NCBI GenBank assembly: GCA_019694555.1
Contig: JAIBBS010000089.1
Span: 1 to 33,451 of the forward strand
DNA from: Nannocystaceae bacterium
GTDB lineage: Bacteria > Myxococcota_A > Polyangia > Nannocystales > Nannocystaceae
Reading direction: 5' to 3'
Length of the DNA: 33,451 nucleotides
The notes under the pieces were generated by a model. The model did no database searches. It saw only the letters and a program-made list of their open reading frames with translations, and was not told the origin of the DNA. Shown in pieces: positions 1 through 7,555 of the stretch. The position numbers and the translations under genes were made by a program. The number at the start of each line of letters is the position of its first letter. The stretch's first letter is position 1.

Positions 1-474
1 CCGATCTGCGATGCACCCGCGCCGGCGCGCATCGCCGACAAGGCCGCGTTGTTCGGCGACCCCACGCTGGTGCCGACCCGCCACGGCGAGCGCGCGCGCC
101 TCGAGCTCGCCGCGGCCGGCGAGATCACGCGCGCACTGCTGGCGACCGGGCGGCTCGCGAGCGTGCACGTCGACGTCGAGCGCAGCGACGCGGGCGCGCG
201 CGTGTTGATCGCGGGCCGCTGGGCACCGGGGCACGACGCGGCAGACGCCGAGATCGTCGCGGTCGTGCACGCGGTCGTGGGCGCGAGCGCCGAGGTCGCG
301 CTGGCGTTGACGCCGGCCGCGGCCGCGAGCCCCGTGGGTGCCGCGCCCGCGGGCCCGCCGGTGCTGCCGCTGCTGCTGGCGGCGATGGGCCTGGGCGCCA
401 GCGGTGGGGTGTTGCTCGATCGGATCGCGCGTCGACGCCGACGCGGGCGCACGCGCCGATCCGGCCGGGCGTGA
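1..474 (+). CDS. SctJ/YscJ-FliF-like type III secretion ring protein, C-terminal part
   Basis: The gene is cut by the left edge and is open from base 1 in this frame, ending at TGA 472-474. The visible part follows the YscJ/FliF ring-building pattern: an 'ALFGDPTLVPT' stretch then 'ERARLELAAAGEITRALL' (family pattern: ELF..LV....E.AR...A.ELARTL), then 'VHVDVERSDAGARVLI', a D..I helix, and 'ASAEVALALTP'. A hydrophobic segment (PVLPLLLAAMGLGASGGVLL) and an arginine-rich tail follow, as expected for the C-terminal membrane anchor of SctJ lipoproteins, which form the inner-membrane ring of non-flagellar type III secretion systems. The normally conserved N-terminal half lies outside the window, so FliF or a degenerate relative cannot be excluded. 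A TTG at 49 could start an internal frame, but similarity extends upstream of it. Family assignment is from motif pattern only. Confidence 0.55.
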   Translation, partial: PICDAPAPARIADKAALFGDPTLVPTRHGERARLELAAAGEITRALLATGRLASVHVDVERSDAGARVLIAGRWAPGHDAADAEIVAVVHAVVGASAEVALALTPAAAASPVGAAPAGPPVLPLLLAAMGLGASGGVLLDRIARRRRRGRTRRSGRA

Positions 475-477
475 GCG

Positions 478-900
478 TCACGCGGCCATGCGCAGATCGA
501 GGCCGCGCTCGACCTGCTCGGCGTAGCCGCAGTACTCGCCCAGCGTGGGCCCGAGCCCGTGCTCGAGCGCGAGCGTCAGCCCGACGAGGTCGCCGCGATC
601 GAGTGCATGCTGCACCCGATCGAGGCACGCGAGCACGCGGCGACCATAGTCACCCAGCACCGCGCCCAGCGTCGGCGCGCCGTGACCCAGCAGCTCCGAG
701 GCGACCACGACGAAGGTCAGGAACCGACCCAGCCGCGACGCCGTCGAGTCGAAGGCATCGAGCGCGTCACCGATGGCGCCTGCGCGCATCGCCAGCGCGA
801 TCTGGCTGCAATCCGCCGCGAGGCTGGCCGCGAAGGGCCCCGCCGAGCTGGCGGTGCGTTGGGCGAGTTCGAGGGCGCCGGCGTTCATGTGCACGAGCAT
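478..900 (-). CDS. Small helical protein of unknown function
   Basis: A 140-residue soluble protein, convergent with the secretion gene on its left (3 bases apart). It is predicted almost entirely helical, with two amphipathic repeats: residues 35-70 (AMRAGAIGDALDAFDSTASR...) and 78-130, which contains 'ALDRGDLVGLTLALEHGLGPTL'. That D-L-V-x-L-x-x-x-L-E motif recalls small helical proteins of many bacteria that have no assigned role. There is no signal peptide or membrane segment. The ATG at 900 was chosen; an internal ATG at 888 is possible and no strong ribosome-binding site favours either. The frame is also open further upstream, but that would overlap the promoter region of the next gene. 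I do not recognise a function; a link to the neighbouring secretion gene is only positional. Confidence 0.6.
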   Translation of the reverse strand: MLVHMNAGALELAQRTASSAGPFAASLAADCSQIALAMRAGAIGDALDAFDSTASRLGRFLTFVVVASELLGHGAPTLGAVLGDYGRRVLACLDRVQHALDRGDLVGLTLALEHGLGPTLGEYCGYAEQVERGLDLRMAA

Positions 901-1003
901 CGCCCCAGCGACGTCCGAGCTTGAGCGGCACTCGGCCTCGCCACGGACACCCGGCACGCGCCCGGGCCGTGACTCGGACGCCCGCCCGTGCGAAGCTGCG
1001 GCG

Positions 1004-1495
1004 GTGGCTCCCCTGCGCCGACCCCTGACGTGGCTCGCACTGTCGTTCGCGCTCGCGCTGCCCTCGACGCGCGCGCTCGCCGAGGAGACCAACCCGGCGG
1101 TCAAGGCCTGCGGTGGCAAGACCGAGGGCGCGCCGTGCAGCTTCGACGAGATCCATCAGGACGCCAGCGGCCACCCGACGATGAAGACGGTGCCGGGCTC
1201 GTGCCAGCCCGACCAGTGCTGCGCGCTCGACTACTCGAAGGGCTCGCCGCCGCAGACCACCTGTGGGCCCTGCCTCGCGTGCAAGGCCGGCGCGCCCACA
1301 CCGATCACGCCGACGACGACGGGCGACGGCGGCGGTGCGGTCGAGCCGCCCCGCGCCGACGGCGGGACGCAGACGGAACCGCCGCCGCACGGCAAGCGCG
1401 GCTGCGCGATCGCAGACGCGCCGACCGGCGGTGCGCTCGCGCTGGTGCTGCTCGCGTGCGGCGCGGCCGCGCGACGTCGCCGCGTCCGCCGCTGA
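1004..1495 (+). CDS. Exported Cys-rich protein with MYXO-CTERM-like tail
   Basis: A 163-residue protein from a GTG start, chosen because it gives a clean signal peptide (APLRRP, hydrophobic core to about residue 22, predicted cleavage after ALA at 26). The mature part has eight Cys in about 65 residues (ACGGK, APCSF, GSCQPDQCCALD, TTCGPCLACK), suggesting disulfides, then a Thr/Pro/Gly-rich linker. The last 34 residues are a Gly-Cys pair, a hydrophobic stretch (GGALALVLLACGAAA) and an arginine tail (RRRRVRR). This is the layout of MYXO-CTERM sorting signals, which in myxobacteria are processed at the Cys for surface anchoring. The Cys is followed by 'AIADAP', so it is a slightly unusual example. 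The gene is divergent from the small helical gene and convergent with the protease gene. The function of the Cys-rich domain is unknown. Confidence 0.75.
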   Translation: MAPLRRPLTWLALSFALALPSTRALAEETNPAVKACGGKTEGAPCSFDEIHQDASGHPTMKTVPGSCQPDQCCALDYSKGSPPQTTCGPCLACKAGAPTPITPTTTGDGGGAVEPPRADGGTQTEPPPHGKRGCAIADAPTGGALALVLLACGAAARRRRVRR

Positions 1496-1503
1496 AACGA
1501 CGA

Positions 1504-1532
1504 GAGCCCGCCGGCGCGAGGCCGACGGGCTC
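1504..1532. terminator. Hairpin between convergent genes, candidate bidirectional terminator
   Basis: GAGCCCG (1504-1510) pairs with CGGGCTC (1526-1532); inside, CGGC pairs with GCCG after a single C/A mismatch, leaving a 5-base loop. That gives an 11-bp stem in the 61-base gap between the MYXO-CTERM-like gene and the C1 protease gene, both of which end here. There is no T-tract on either side, so termination may need Rho or act only by stem stability. Confidence 0.5.
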
Positions 1533-1556
1533 CGGTTCGCGCGCGCTCGCGGCTGC

Positions 1557-3782
1557 TCAGCCGCAGCTCGACTTGCCCTTGCCCTTGGTCAGATCGTCGA
1601 TCTGCGCCGTCGCGGCATCGACCCAGTCCTGCGTCGCCGAGGGATAGCCCGCGTGCGCGACGAGGTCGTAGCACTGGATCGCGAGGTCACACTCGCCGCG
1701 CGCGCCGTAGGCCAGGCCGGAGTAGAAGAGCGCGTACGCGACGAACTCGTTCTCCGGGTAGGTCACCACGACGTCGTACCACTCGACCAGCGCCTCGTAG
1801 AACTGGCTCTGCATGTAGTAGCCGTAGCCGAGCCAGAAGCGCACCTCGGGCGTGCGCTCGTGGCCGGGGAACTTGCTCAGGAACGCCGAGAACAGCTCGG
1901 TGCTCTTGGCGTACTCGCCGGCGTCGAACGCCGCGTAGGCCTCGTCGAACACGCTGTCGGCCGACTTGCCCTTGGCCGGATCGACGCCGCCACCTTGATC
2001 GACGTTGGTGTTGTCGAACGTGAACACGAACGTCTCGGGCTCGACCGCCTTGTACGAGCCCTTGGGCGTCAGATCGAGGGTCTTGCCCTGGTACGCGGTC
2101 CAGCTGCGGCTGCCGTCGGCGCTCTCGGCCCACAGCCGCACCTCGCTCGCGAGCACCGAGGTGTCACCGTCGCCCAGCAGTGCCTCGGCACCATCGGCGA
2201 CGCCGAAGTCGATCGTCGGCGCGCCCTCCTTGGGCTTGGCCGGCGACCAGTGCTTCTTGTTCTTGTACTGCAGGTGGACCTTGATCTCGCCACCGGTCTT
2301 GTTGCGCACGCTGAGCTGGCGCGTGCTGAAGTTGATGACCTTGGGCTCGGGCTTGTCGGGCTCGACCACCGCCCACGCCGCGGAGCGTCCGATCGAGTTG
2401 CTGCCGTACTTCACCCAGATGTAGCCGTCCTCGCCCCACCAGGTGTCCCACGAGTTGCGCACGAGCCACGCGCCGCGCTTGTCGTCCCAGCCCGCGATCA
2501 CGACCGCGTGGTTGGGCTGCCCCTGTGCGAACTCGTCGAACACACCGCCGGTGTAGGCCATGAAGGCCTCGGTCACGAACACCGACGACGACACCGGACC
2601 GTACTTGCAGATCGCGGCCTTGATCTCGTCGACCTCGGGCTGCAGCACGTTCTCGTTCACGAAGCCCCAGGTCGCGATCTTGTGCGTGGGCTTGAGCTTC
2701 TCGTTGCACTGGCCGTCGCGGTTGAGGTACGGCACCTCGCTCTCGAGCGCGGCGCCCTTGTCCATCAGCCAGCCGTAGACCAGCGGCGTGAAGCCGCCGG
2801 CGCAGCTGCCGATGTCGCCGACGTCGGGGTTGCTCGCGCAGTCGACGATGTACTGCTCGGAGAAGTTGAGCTCGGGATCGAAGCCGTTGGCGATGCTGCT
2901 CGCGCCCTCGAACACGGCCATGGTCGCGAAGGCCCAGCAGCTGCCGCACTGCGCTTGCGAGCGCGGCGGCGCGAGGTACTCCTTCCAGCTCCACGCGGTC
3001 GAGCTGGGCGAGCACACCGCGTCGCCCACGGTCGGCTCGACCGGACGATCGGTGCGATCGGAGCTGTCGCCGCCCTTGTTCGGCTCGACGATCGCACCGC
3101 CGGCGCCCTCCTTGTGCAGCGGGCGGATCGGCTTGACCTTCCGCATCGACATCTGCATCACGTTGGGCAGCAGCCGCACGCCGCGCTTGGCGATCAGGGC
3201 CCGCGCCAGCGCGTTCTGACGCCGCGCGAGCGCCAGCTGCTCCGACTCGGGGGGCTCGCGCAGACCCGTCAGCTTCGCCACCGGCGTGTCGAGCACCTTG
3301 GTGTAGCCGACGCGGAAGCTCCGCTTCTTGCCCTTGATCATCTTGCGCAGCGCGGCCAGCCGCGACAGCACCTTGGGCGGCGCCGAGCGCTCGCGCTTGT
3401 CGAGCTCGGTGCGGTTCTTGACCGTCGTGAACGCGGTCACCGGCAGCCGCACCGGCTTGCGCCCCGCGACCGGCTTCTTGCCGACCACGCGCATGGCGGG
3501 CCGCCCGGGGGGATGCGCGACGCCGGGCTTGGGCGGCGGACCCAGCTTGCCCAGCCGCGCCGCGATGCCGGGCTTGCCGGTGTGGCCGGGCTTGGTCGTG
3601 ACCTTGCCGGCGGCGTGCGGCTTGGGCGTCGCCGGCGCGGCCGCGTCGAGCGACTCGAACATCGCGTAGGGCGTGGTCTCGTCGACGTCCGTGTCGGCCG
3701 CTGCGACCGCGAAGGCCTCTTCACCGGAGGCGTCGGCACCGTGGAGTTGCAAGGCGAGCAGCAAGAGCGAGTGGATCGGCAT
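1557..3782 (-). CDS. Secreted papain-family (C1) cysteine protease with C-terminal TPR-like repeats
   Basis: A 741-residue protein. The ATG at 3782 has GGAG six bases upstream; an overlapping GTG at 3785 is less well placed. Layout: a short hydrophobic N-terminus (IHSLLLLALQL) as likely signal; a Lys/Pro/Gly-rich spacer (about 50-115); a basic helical pro-region (about 115-225); a C1 peptidase domain (about 255-475); a beta-rich domain (about 485-600); and helical tetratricopeptide/Tol-Pal-type repeats (about 605-735, 'FDEAYAAFDAGEYAKSTELF'). The papain catalytic set is complete: oxyanion Gln276 (SQAQCGSCWAF), Cys282, His425 (NHAVVIAGW) and Asn443 (VRNSWDTWWGEDGY). Classic papains are about 350 residues, so this is much enlarged. 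In a predatory myxobacterium an exported, probably zymogen-like protease would fit prey digestion or cell-surface processing; that role is inference. Confidence 0.9.
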   Translation of the reverse strand: MPIHSLLLLALQLHGADASGEEAFAVAAADTDVDETTPYAMFESLDAAAPATPKPHAAGKVTTKPGHTGKPGIAARLGKLGPPPKPGVAHPPGRPAMRVVGKKPVAGRKPVRLPVTAFTTVKNRTELDKRERSAPPKVLSRLAALRKMIKGKKRSFRVGYTKVLDTPVAKLTGLREPPESEQLALARRQNALARALIAKRGVRLLPNVMQMSMRKVKPIRPLHKEGAGGAIVEPNKGGDSSDRTDRPVEPTVGDAVCSPSSTAWSWKEYLAPPRSQAQCGSCWAFATMAVFEGASSIANGFDPELNFSEQYIVDCASNPDVGDIGSCAGGFTPLVYGWLMDKGAALESEVPYLNRDGQCNEKLKPTHKIATWGFVNENVLQPEVDEIKAAICKYGPVSSSVFVTEAFMAYTGGVFDEFAQGQPNHAVVIAGWDDKRGAWLVRNSWDTWWGEDGYIWVKYGSNSIGRSAAWAVVEPDKPEPKVINFSTRQLSVRNKTGGEIKVHLQYKNKKHWSPAKPKEGAPTIDFGVADGAEALLGDGDTSVLASEVRLWAESADGSRSWTAYQGKTLDLTPKGSYKAVEPETFVFTFDNTNVDQGGGVDPAKGKSADSVFDEAYAAFDAGEYAKSTELFSAFLSKFPGHERTPEVRFWLGYGYYMQSQFYEALVEWYDVVVTYPENEFVAYALFYSGLAYGARGECDLAIQCYDLVAHAGYPSATQDWVDAATAQIDDLTKGKGKSSCG

Positions 3783-3876
3783 CACTGTCTCCGTCGGGGG
3801 TCGGACCGAGGTTCGCGCGACGACGGCGGCACTGCGCGCGAGTGCCGAGTCGTCCAGCGACCGTACAACTTCGACG

Positions 3877-3902
3877 GCGCCTGCGGAAGGCCCTTCAGGC
3901 GC
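3877..3902 (-). terminator. Hairpin after the pspA-glycosyltransferase operon
   Basis: GCGCCTG (3877-3883) pairs with CAGGCGC (3896-3902), a perfect 7-bp stem with a 12-base loop that itself holds an AAGG/CCTT palindrome. It begins 15 bases beyond the stop codon of the GT-C gene and lies upstream of the protease gene on the same strand, so it could separate the two transcription units. No T-tract is present. The remaining intergenic DNA (3783-3917) carries the protease promoter, of which only a TACGGT hexamer on the minus strand (revcomp of accgta near 3860) looks like a -10 element. Confidence 0.35.
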
Positions 3903-3917
3903 ACGCGCGAGGTGGAC

Positions 3918-5591
3918 CTATGGCTCGCGTCGACGTCGGCGCGGCTCGGGCACGGGTGTGTGACCGGAGCCATCATCGTCGCGGGCAGTACCACCGAGCG
4001 GCCGCAGGTTCACCGACCTCGCCGGCGCACCGCGGGGCTCCCAGACCTTCTCGACGTAGGCGAGGTTGCGCGCACCGTCGGGATGCTGCGGCAGCCAGCG
4101 ATGCATGCCCACCAACGCGATCCCGACGATGGTGCCGCCGACCAGCGCGGCGAGCGTGCGCACGCCCGGCTCTATCGCGCGCAGCATCACCAGCGCGAAT
4201 GTGACCACCGAGACCGCGATCACGAGCCACACGAGATCGCGCCCGGTCACGAGCCCAGGTGCCACATAGGGACGCCACGGACCCTCGAGCAACGGCAGCA
4301 GCAGCTCGCTCACCGGCGCGTCGACGTGGTCGACGTCGATGTGGGGCCACAGGTTGGCCGCGAGTCCGTTCACGACGATGCCGTAGACCCCGAGCGCGAC
4401 CACCAACGCGACGATCGGCGGGTGCCGGCGCGCCTGACCCAGCAGCTCGGCCCAGCCGATCACGAACGACGGCAGCGCGAGCGCGAAGTACCGCGGGCCC
4501 ACGCGCCAGCCGCCGTCGAACACCAGGCTGGCGTTGAGCCACAGGAACACCGCGACCAGCCCCAGGTGCAGCCGTGCCTCGAACCCGCGATCGCGATCGC
4601 GGGCCGCCAGCACCAGGCCCCACGCGGCGGGCACGACCACCGGCGCCCACCACAGCAGCCCGGCGTCGACCGACAGCAGCTGCGCCTGCAGCGAGCTCCA
4701 GTGCGGCCACGTCAGACCCATCAAGCCCTGGCCGTGCTGCTGCGCGAAGTCGGCGACGGTGGAGTGCATGTAGCCGGTCGACCACGGCGAGCCGAACACG
4801 CGCGCGTGGTACTGCGCCAGCAGTGCGATCGGCACCAGCGCGCCCGCGACCGCCGCGATCGTCAGGCGCAGCGCGTCGGCCCGGGCACCACGCGGCGCAC
4901 GGATCACGCCGCCCAGCAGCGCGAGCCCGATCGGCAGCGCGGCGAACACCGCCATGTACTCGACCGCGACCGCCGCGCCCGCGAGCGCGCCCGCGGCCAC
5001 ACCGTGGGCCAGCGCGCGCGCACCGTCGCGTTCGCGCGCATCGGCGAGCGCGACGATGCCGGCGTGCAGCAGCAGCGCGCCCAGGGCATGACCGTAGAGC
5101 AGGTGCGCATACGCGACCATCGGCGTCGCCAGCACCAGCAGCAGCACCGCGGCCATGGTCGGGCCGAAGCCGAACGCGGGCGCGTGGCGTCGCCACAGCA
5201 GCCACGCCAGCAGCAGCGTCGGCAAGCCACCGCCGACCAGCCGCGCCCAGAACGTCAGCGCTCGCAGCGTGAGCGCGTCGCCGTGGATCGCCCGCGCGAG
5301 GCGGTAACCCGCGGCGGCAGCGATGGTCGTGCCCGGCGGCTTGTTGGGGTACAAGCGCCGATCGACCGCGCTGCGCGAGGTGTCGGGGCCGGCCTCGAGT
5401 CCGCGCGTCGCGACACCATCGATGGCCCACTCGCCCGCGTCGACCCACGCCATCGCCTGCATCAGGCGCGGGCGCTCGTTGGCGTTGCGGGTCTGCTCGA
5501 AGTACGGAAAGTTGAGCCCGATCGCCAACGCGAGCACCAGCCACGCGCCCAGGGCCGCCGGCCACTGCAACGCCGGCCGCGCTGCGCTCAC
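3918..5591 (-). CDS. Polytopic membrane glycosyltransferase, GT-C/ArnT-PMT-like
   Basis: A 557-residue integral membrane protein with roughly ten to twelve hydrophobic segments. The N-terminal part carries the GT-C hallmark order: a first membrane helix ending in 'NFPYFEQTRNANERPRLMQAMAWVD', then a periplasmic loop with 'LYPNKPPGTTIAAAAGYRLAR', as in polyprenyl-phosphate-sugar-dependent transferases (GT39/GT83-type). These enzymes move a sugar from a lipid carrier to a protein, lipid or glycan on the outer face of the inner membrane. Acceptor and sugar cannot be told from sequence. The GTG start at 5591 overlaps the pspA stop codon (GTGA), so the gene is translationally coupled to pspA. Pairing with a membrane-stress protein hints at envelope maintenance. 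The last 40 residues are polar and lie outside the membrane. Confidence 0.75.
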   Translation of the reverse strand: MSAARPALQWPAALGAWLVLALAIGLNFPYFEQTRNANERPRLMQAMAWVDAGEWAIDGVATRGLEAGPDTSRSAVDRRLYPNKPPGTTIAAAAGYRLARAIHGDALTLRALTFWARLVGGGLPTLLLAWLLWRRHAPAFGFGPTMAAVLLLVLATPMVAYAHLLYGHALGALLLHAGIVALADARERDGARALAHGVAAGALAGAAVAVEYMAVFAALPIGLALLGGVIRAPRGARADALRLTIAAVAGALVPIALLAQYHARVFGSPWSTGYMHSTVADFAQQHGQGLMGLTWPHWSSLQAQLLSVDAGLLWWAPVVVPAAWGLVLAARDRDRGFEARLHLGLVAVFLWLNASLVFDGGWRVGPRYFALALPSFVIGWAELLGQARRHPPIVALVVALGVYGIVVNGLAANLWPHIDVDHVDAPVSELLLPLLEGPWRPYVAPGLVTGRDLVWLVIAVSVVTFALVMLRAIEPGVRTLAALVGGTIVGIALVGMHRWLPQHPDGARNLAYVEKVWEPRGAPARSVNLRPLGGTARDDDGSGHTPVPEPRRRRREP

Positions 5592-6292
5592 GGCTCGCTG
5601 CCGGACGGCAGGCTCTGCTGCGCCTTCATCTTGGCCTTGAGCGCCGCGAGCTCGTCGTCGAGCTTGCCCTCGCCCTCGAGCTCGCTGAGCTTGGCGTCGA
5701 GCTCGGCGTCTTGCACCTCGGTCGAGAGCTCGGCCTGGGCCTCGTTGAGGGTCTCGAGCGCGGCGATGCGCTGTTCGATCTCGTCGATGCGCGACAGCGT
5801 GCCGCCGTCGCTCAGCTGGCCCGGCATCACGCCGCGCTTGGCCGCGCGCGCCTGGGCCATCAGCGAGCCGCGGCGCAGGTTGAGCATCTTGAGCTTCTGC
5901 TTCGACTGCGCGACGTGCTTCTGCATCGACTCGACCAGCACGCCCTGCTGCTGCAGCGCCTCGCGCGACTCGGCCAGCTGCGCGGAGATCTCGGTCTTGC
6001 GCTTGAGCGCCTGGCGGGCGAGGTTCTCGTCGCCGTGCCGCAGTGCGGTCTCGGCCCGCTTCTCCCAGTCGGTCTCGTCCTTGGCCAGCTGCTCGACCTT
6101 GCGCTCCATCATCTTGCGGTCGACCACCGCCTGATGCAGATCCTTCTCGGCCTCTTGGATCTGCGTCGCGAGGTCGTCGAGCATCAGCGCGACCTCCTGG
6201 CCCGGATCGGACACCGCATCGACGGCGCTGTTGAGCGTGCTCGAGATCGAGTTCTTCAGGCGCGTGAGCAGGCCCGGTTTCTTGTCGCTCAT
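5588..6292 (-). CDS. pspA: PspA/IM30 family membrane-stress protein
   Basis: A 234-residue protein, the family's usual length. It begins with an amphipathic membrane-binding helix (GLLTRLKNSISSTLNSAVDAVSDP), then 'ALMLDDLATQIQEAEKDLHQAVVDRKMMERKVEQL', followed by a long coiled coil with Ala/Gln/Lys-rich heptads to the acidic C-terminus (AELDAKLSELEGEGKLDDELAALKAKM). PspA/IM30/Vipp1 proteins are bacterial ESCRT-III relatives that polymerise on and stabilise stressed inner membranes. The ATG at 6292 has GGAG seven bases upstream. There is no pspF, pspB or pspC nearby; the only operon partner is the coupled GT-C gene. The upstream region is shared with divergent holB and holds a 10-bp inverted repeat. 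Confidence 0.9.
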   Translation of the reverse strand: MSDKKPGLLTRLKNSISSTLNSAVDAVSDPGQEVALMLDDLATQIQEAEKDLHQAVVDRKMMERKVEQLAKDETDWEKRAETALRHGDENLARQALKRKTEISAQLAESREALQQQGVLVESMQKHVAQSKQKLKMLNLRRGSLMAQARAAKRGVMPGQLSDGGTLSRIDEIEQRIAALETLNEAQAELSTEVQDAELDAKLSELEGEGKLDDELAALKAKMKAQQSLPSGSEP

Positions 6293-6318
6293 CGGCGGAC
6301 TCCGTGGCCCGAGGGTGG

Positions 6319-6358
6319 CGCCGGCTCGCCCGCCGCGGGCATCCGCGACGAGCCGGCG
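6319..6358. repeat. 10-bp inverted repeat between pspA and holB
   Basis: CGCCGGCTCG (6319-6328) is repeated perfectly inverted as CGAGCCGGCG (6349-6358) with a 20-base spacer. It lies in the 192-base divergent region upstream of pspA (start 6292) and holB. It could be an operator for pspA or a leader hairpin of the pspA mRNA. A TATGCT hexamer at 6441-6446 is the best -10 candidate for holB. Confidence 0.4.
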
Positions 6359-6484
6359 GCTCGGACGATGCCGACAAGCGTACCAACTCGGCGTGCCGTC
6401 GCCAGCGCGAGCCGATCACGGCCGCCGCCACCTTCGCTGGTATGCTCCCGCGCCGAGGTGGCCAGCGCGAACGACACCGCGGGA

Positions 6485-7555
6485 ATGCCTGCCGCGGGCC
6501 CGGGGTTGGGCGGCCTGGCGTCGGTGCGCGGTCACGCCGTGGCCAAGGCCCAGCTCGCGCGTGCGCTCGAGCGCGGGCAGCTGCACCACGCACTGCTGCT
6601 CGTCGGTCCACGCGGCGTGGGCAAGGCGACCACGGCGCGGGCGATCGCCGCGGCGTTGCACTGCAGCGTCGCGCGCGGGCGCGGCTGCGGCCGCTGCAGC
6701 GCGTGCCAGCGCATCGCCGCGAACCTGCACGCCGGCGTCGAGTGGGTCGCGCCCGAGGCCCCCGGCGGCAAGATCAAGGTCGAGCTGGCGCGCGAGCTCG
6801 CGGCGCGGCTGCAGCTGGCGCCCTTCGAGGGCGACGCGCACGTGGTCGTGTTCGATCCCGCCGAGGCGCTGACCGAGCAGGCCACCAACGCGCTGCTCAA
6901 GACGCTCGAGGAGCCGCGACCGGGCGTGCACTTCCTGCTGATCGCGCAGGCGCTCGACGGCATCTTGCCGACGATCCTGTCGCGCTGCGCCATCGTGCGC
7001 TTCGGTCGACTCGACGACGACGAGGTCGCCGCGACCCTGGGCGACGCGCTGGTGGCCACGCCGCCGCCCGAGCCGGTGCCGCCGTCGCGGCAGGCGCTCG
7101 CGGTGCGCATGGCCGACGGCAGTGCGGGCGTCGCCATCACGCTCGCGCTCGATGCGTCGCTCGATGCGATCCACGACCTCGTGCGCGCGGCCGCGGCCGC
7201 GGCCTCCGCCGGCGAGGCCGAGATCTTCGGCGGCGACGCGACCCCGCTGGGCCAGGCGTGGTCCGCTGCGACCGCTGGGCCCACGACCGGCAAGCCCGCG
7301 CGCGAGCGTGCCGCGGCGCAGCGGCTGGCCGAGCTGTGGCTGCTCGATCTGCGCGAGCGCATCCGCGGCCGCGCGGGCCTGCCCGAGCTGCCCGCGGCGG
7401 CAGAGGATCGCGCGGGCCTGCTGCGCGTGACCGAGTCGCTGTTCGCGATGCAGCAGCGGCTCGATCGCAACGCCAACGCCAAGCTGTCGCTCGAGCAGGC
7501 GCTGCTCGAGATCGGCGCGACGCAGCGCCGGAGTCGGGCCGATGCTCGCGCCTGA
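6485..7555 (+). CDS. holB: DNA polymerase III delta prime subunit (clamp loader)
   Basis: A 356-residue AAA+ protein. It has a Walker A-like loop GPRGVGKA (41-48, Thr/Ser replaced by Ala), a four-Cys zinc site (Cys60, 68, 71, 74; 'CGRCSAC'), 'FDPAEALTEQATNALLKTLEEP' (sensor/trigger region) and the clamp-loader SRC motif at 166-168 ('ILSRCAIVRF'). Delta prime subunits commonly carry a degenerate ATP site and act as the stator of the clamp loader that opens the beta ring. The C-terminal collar region is divergent. DnaX is less likely because the gene is short and the P-loop is altered. The ATG at 6485 was chosen (GCGGGA just upstream); an in-frame GTG at 6458 would add nine residues. The 3' end overlaps the HEAT-repeat gene by 14 bases. 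Confidence 0.85.
   Translation: MPAAGPGLGGLASVRGHAVAKAQLARALERGQLHHALLLVGPRGVGKATTARAIAAALHCSVARGRGCGRCSACQRIAANLHAGVEWVAPEAPGGKIKVELARELAARLQLAPFEGDAHVVVFDPAEALTEQATNALLKTLEEPRPGVHFLLIAQALDGILPTILSRCAIVRFGRLDDDEVAATLGDALVATPPPEPVPPSRQALAVRMADGSAGVAITLALDASLDAIHDLVRAAAAAASAGEAEIFGGDATPLGQAWSAATAGPTTGKPARERAAAQRLAELWLLDLRERIRGRAGLPELPAAAEDRAGLLRVTESLFAMQQRLDRNANAKLSLEQALLEIGATQRRSRADARA

Noticed and set aside
1263..6134. A 1623-residue open frame on the plus strand opposite the protease, GT-C and pspA genes
   Set aside because: Its translation is Arg/Ala/Gln/His-rich with no domain, while the minus-strand frames contain complete families. It is an antisense shadow caused by high GC.
6369..6385. 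Sigma-54-like promoter for pspA on the minus strand (TGGTACG...GGCA)
   Set aside because: The conserved GG and GC are separated by 11 bases instead of 10 and the -12 half is poor.
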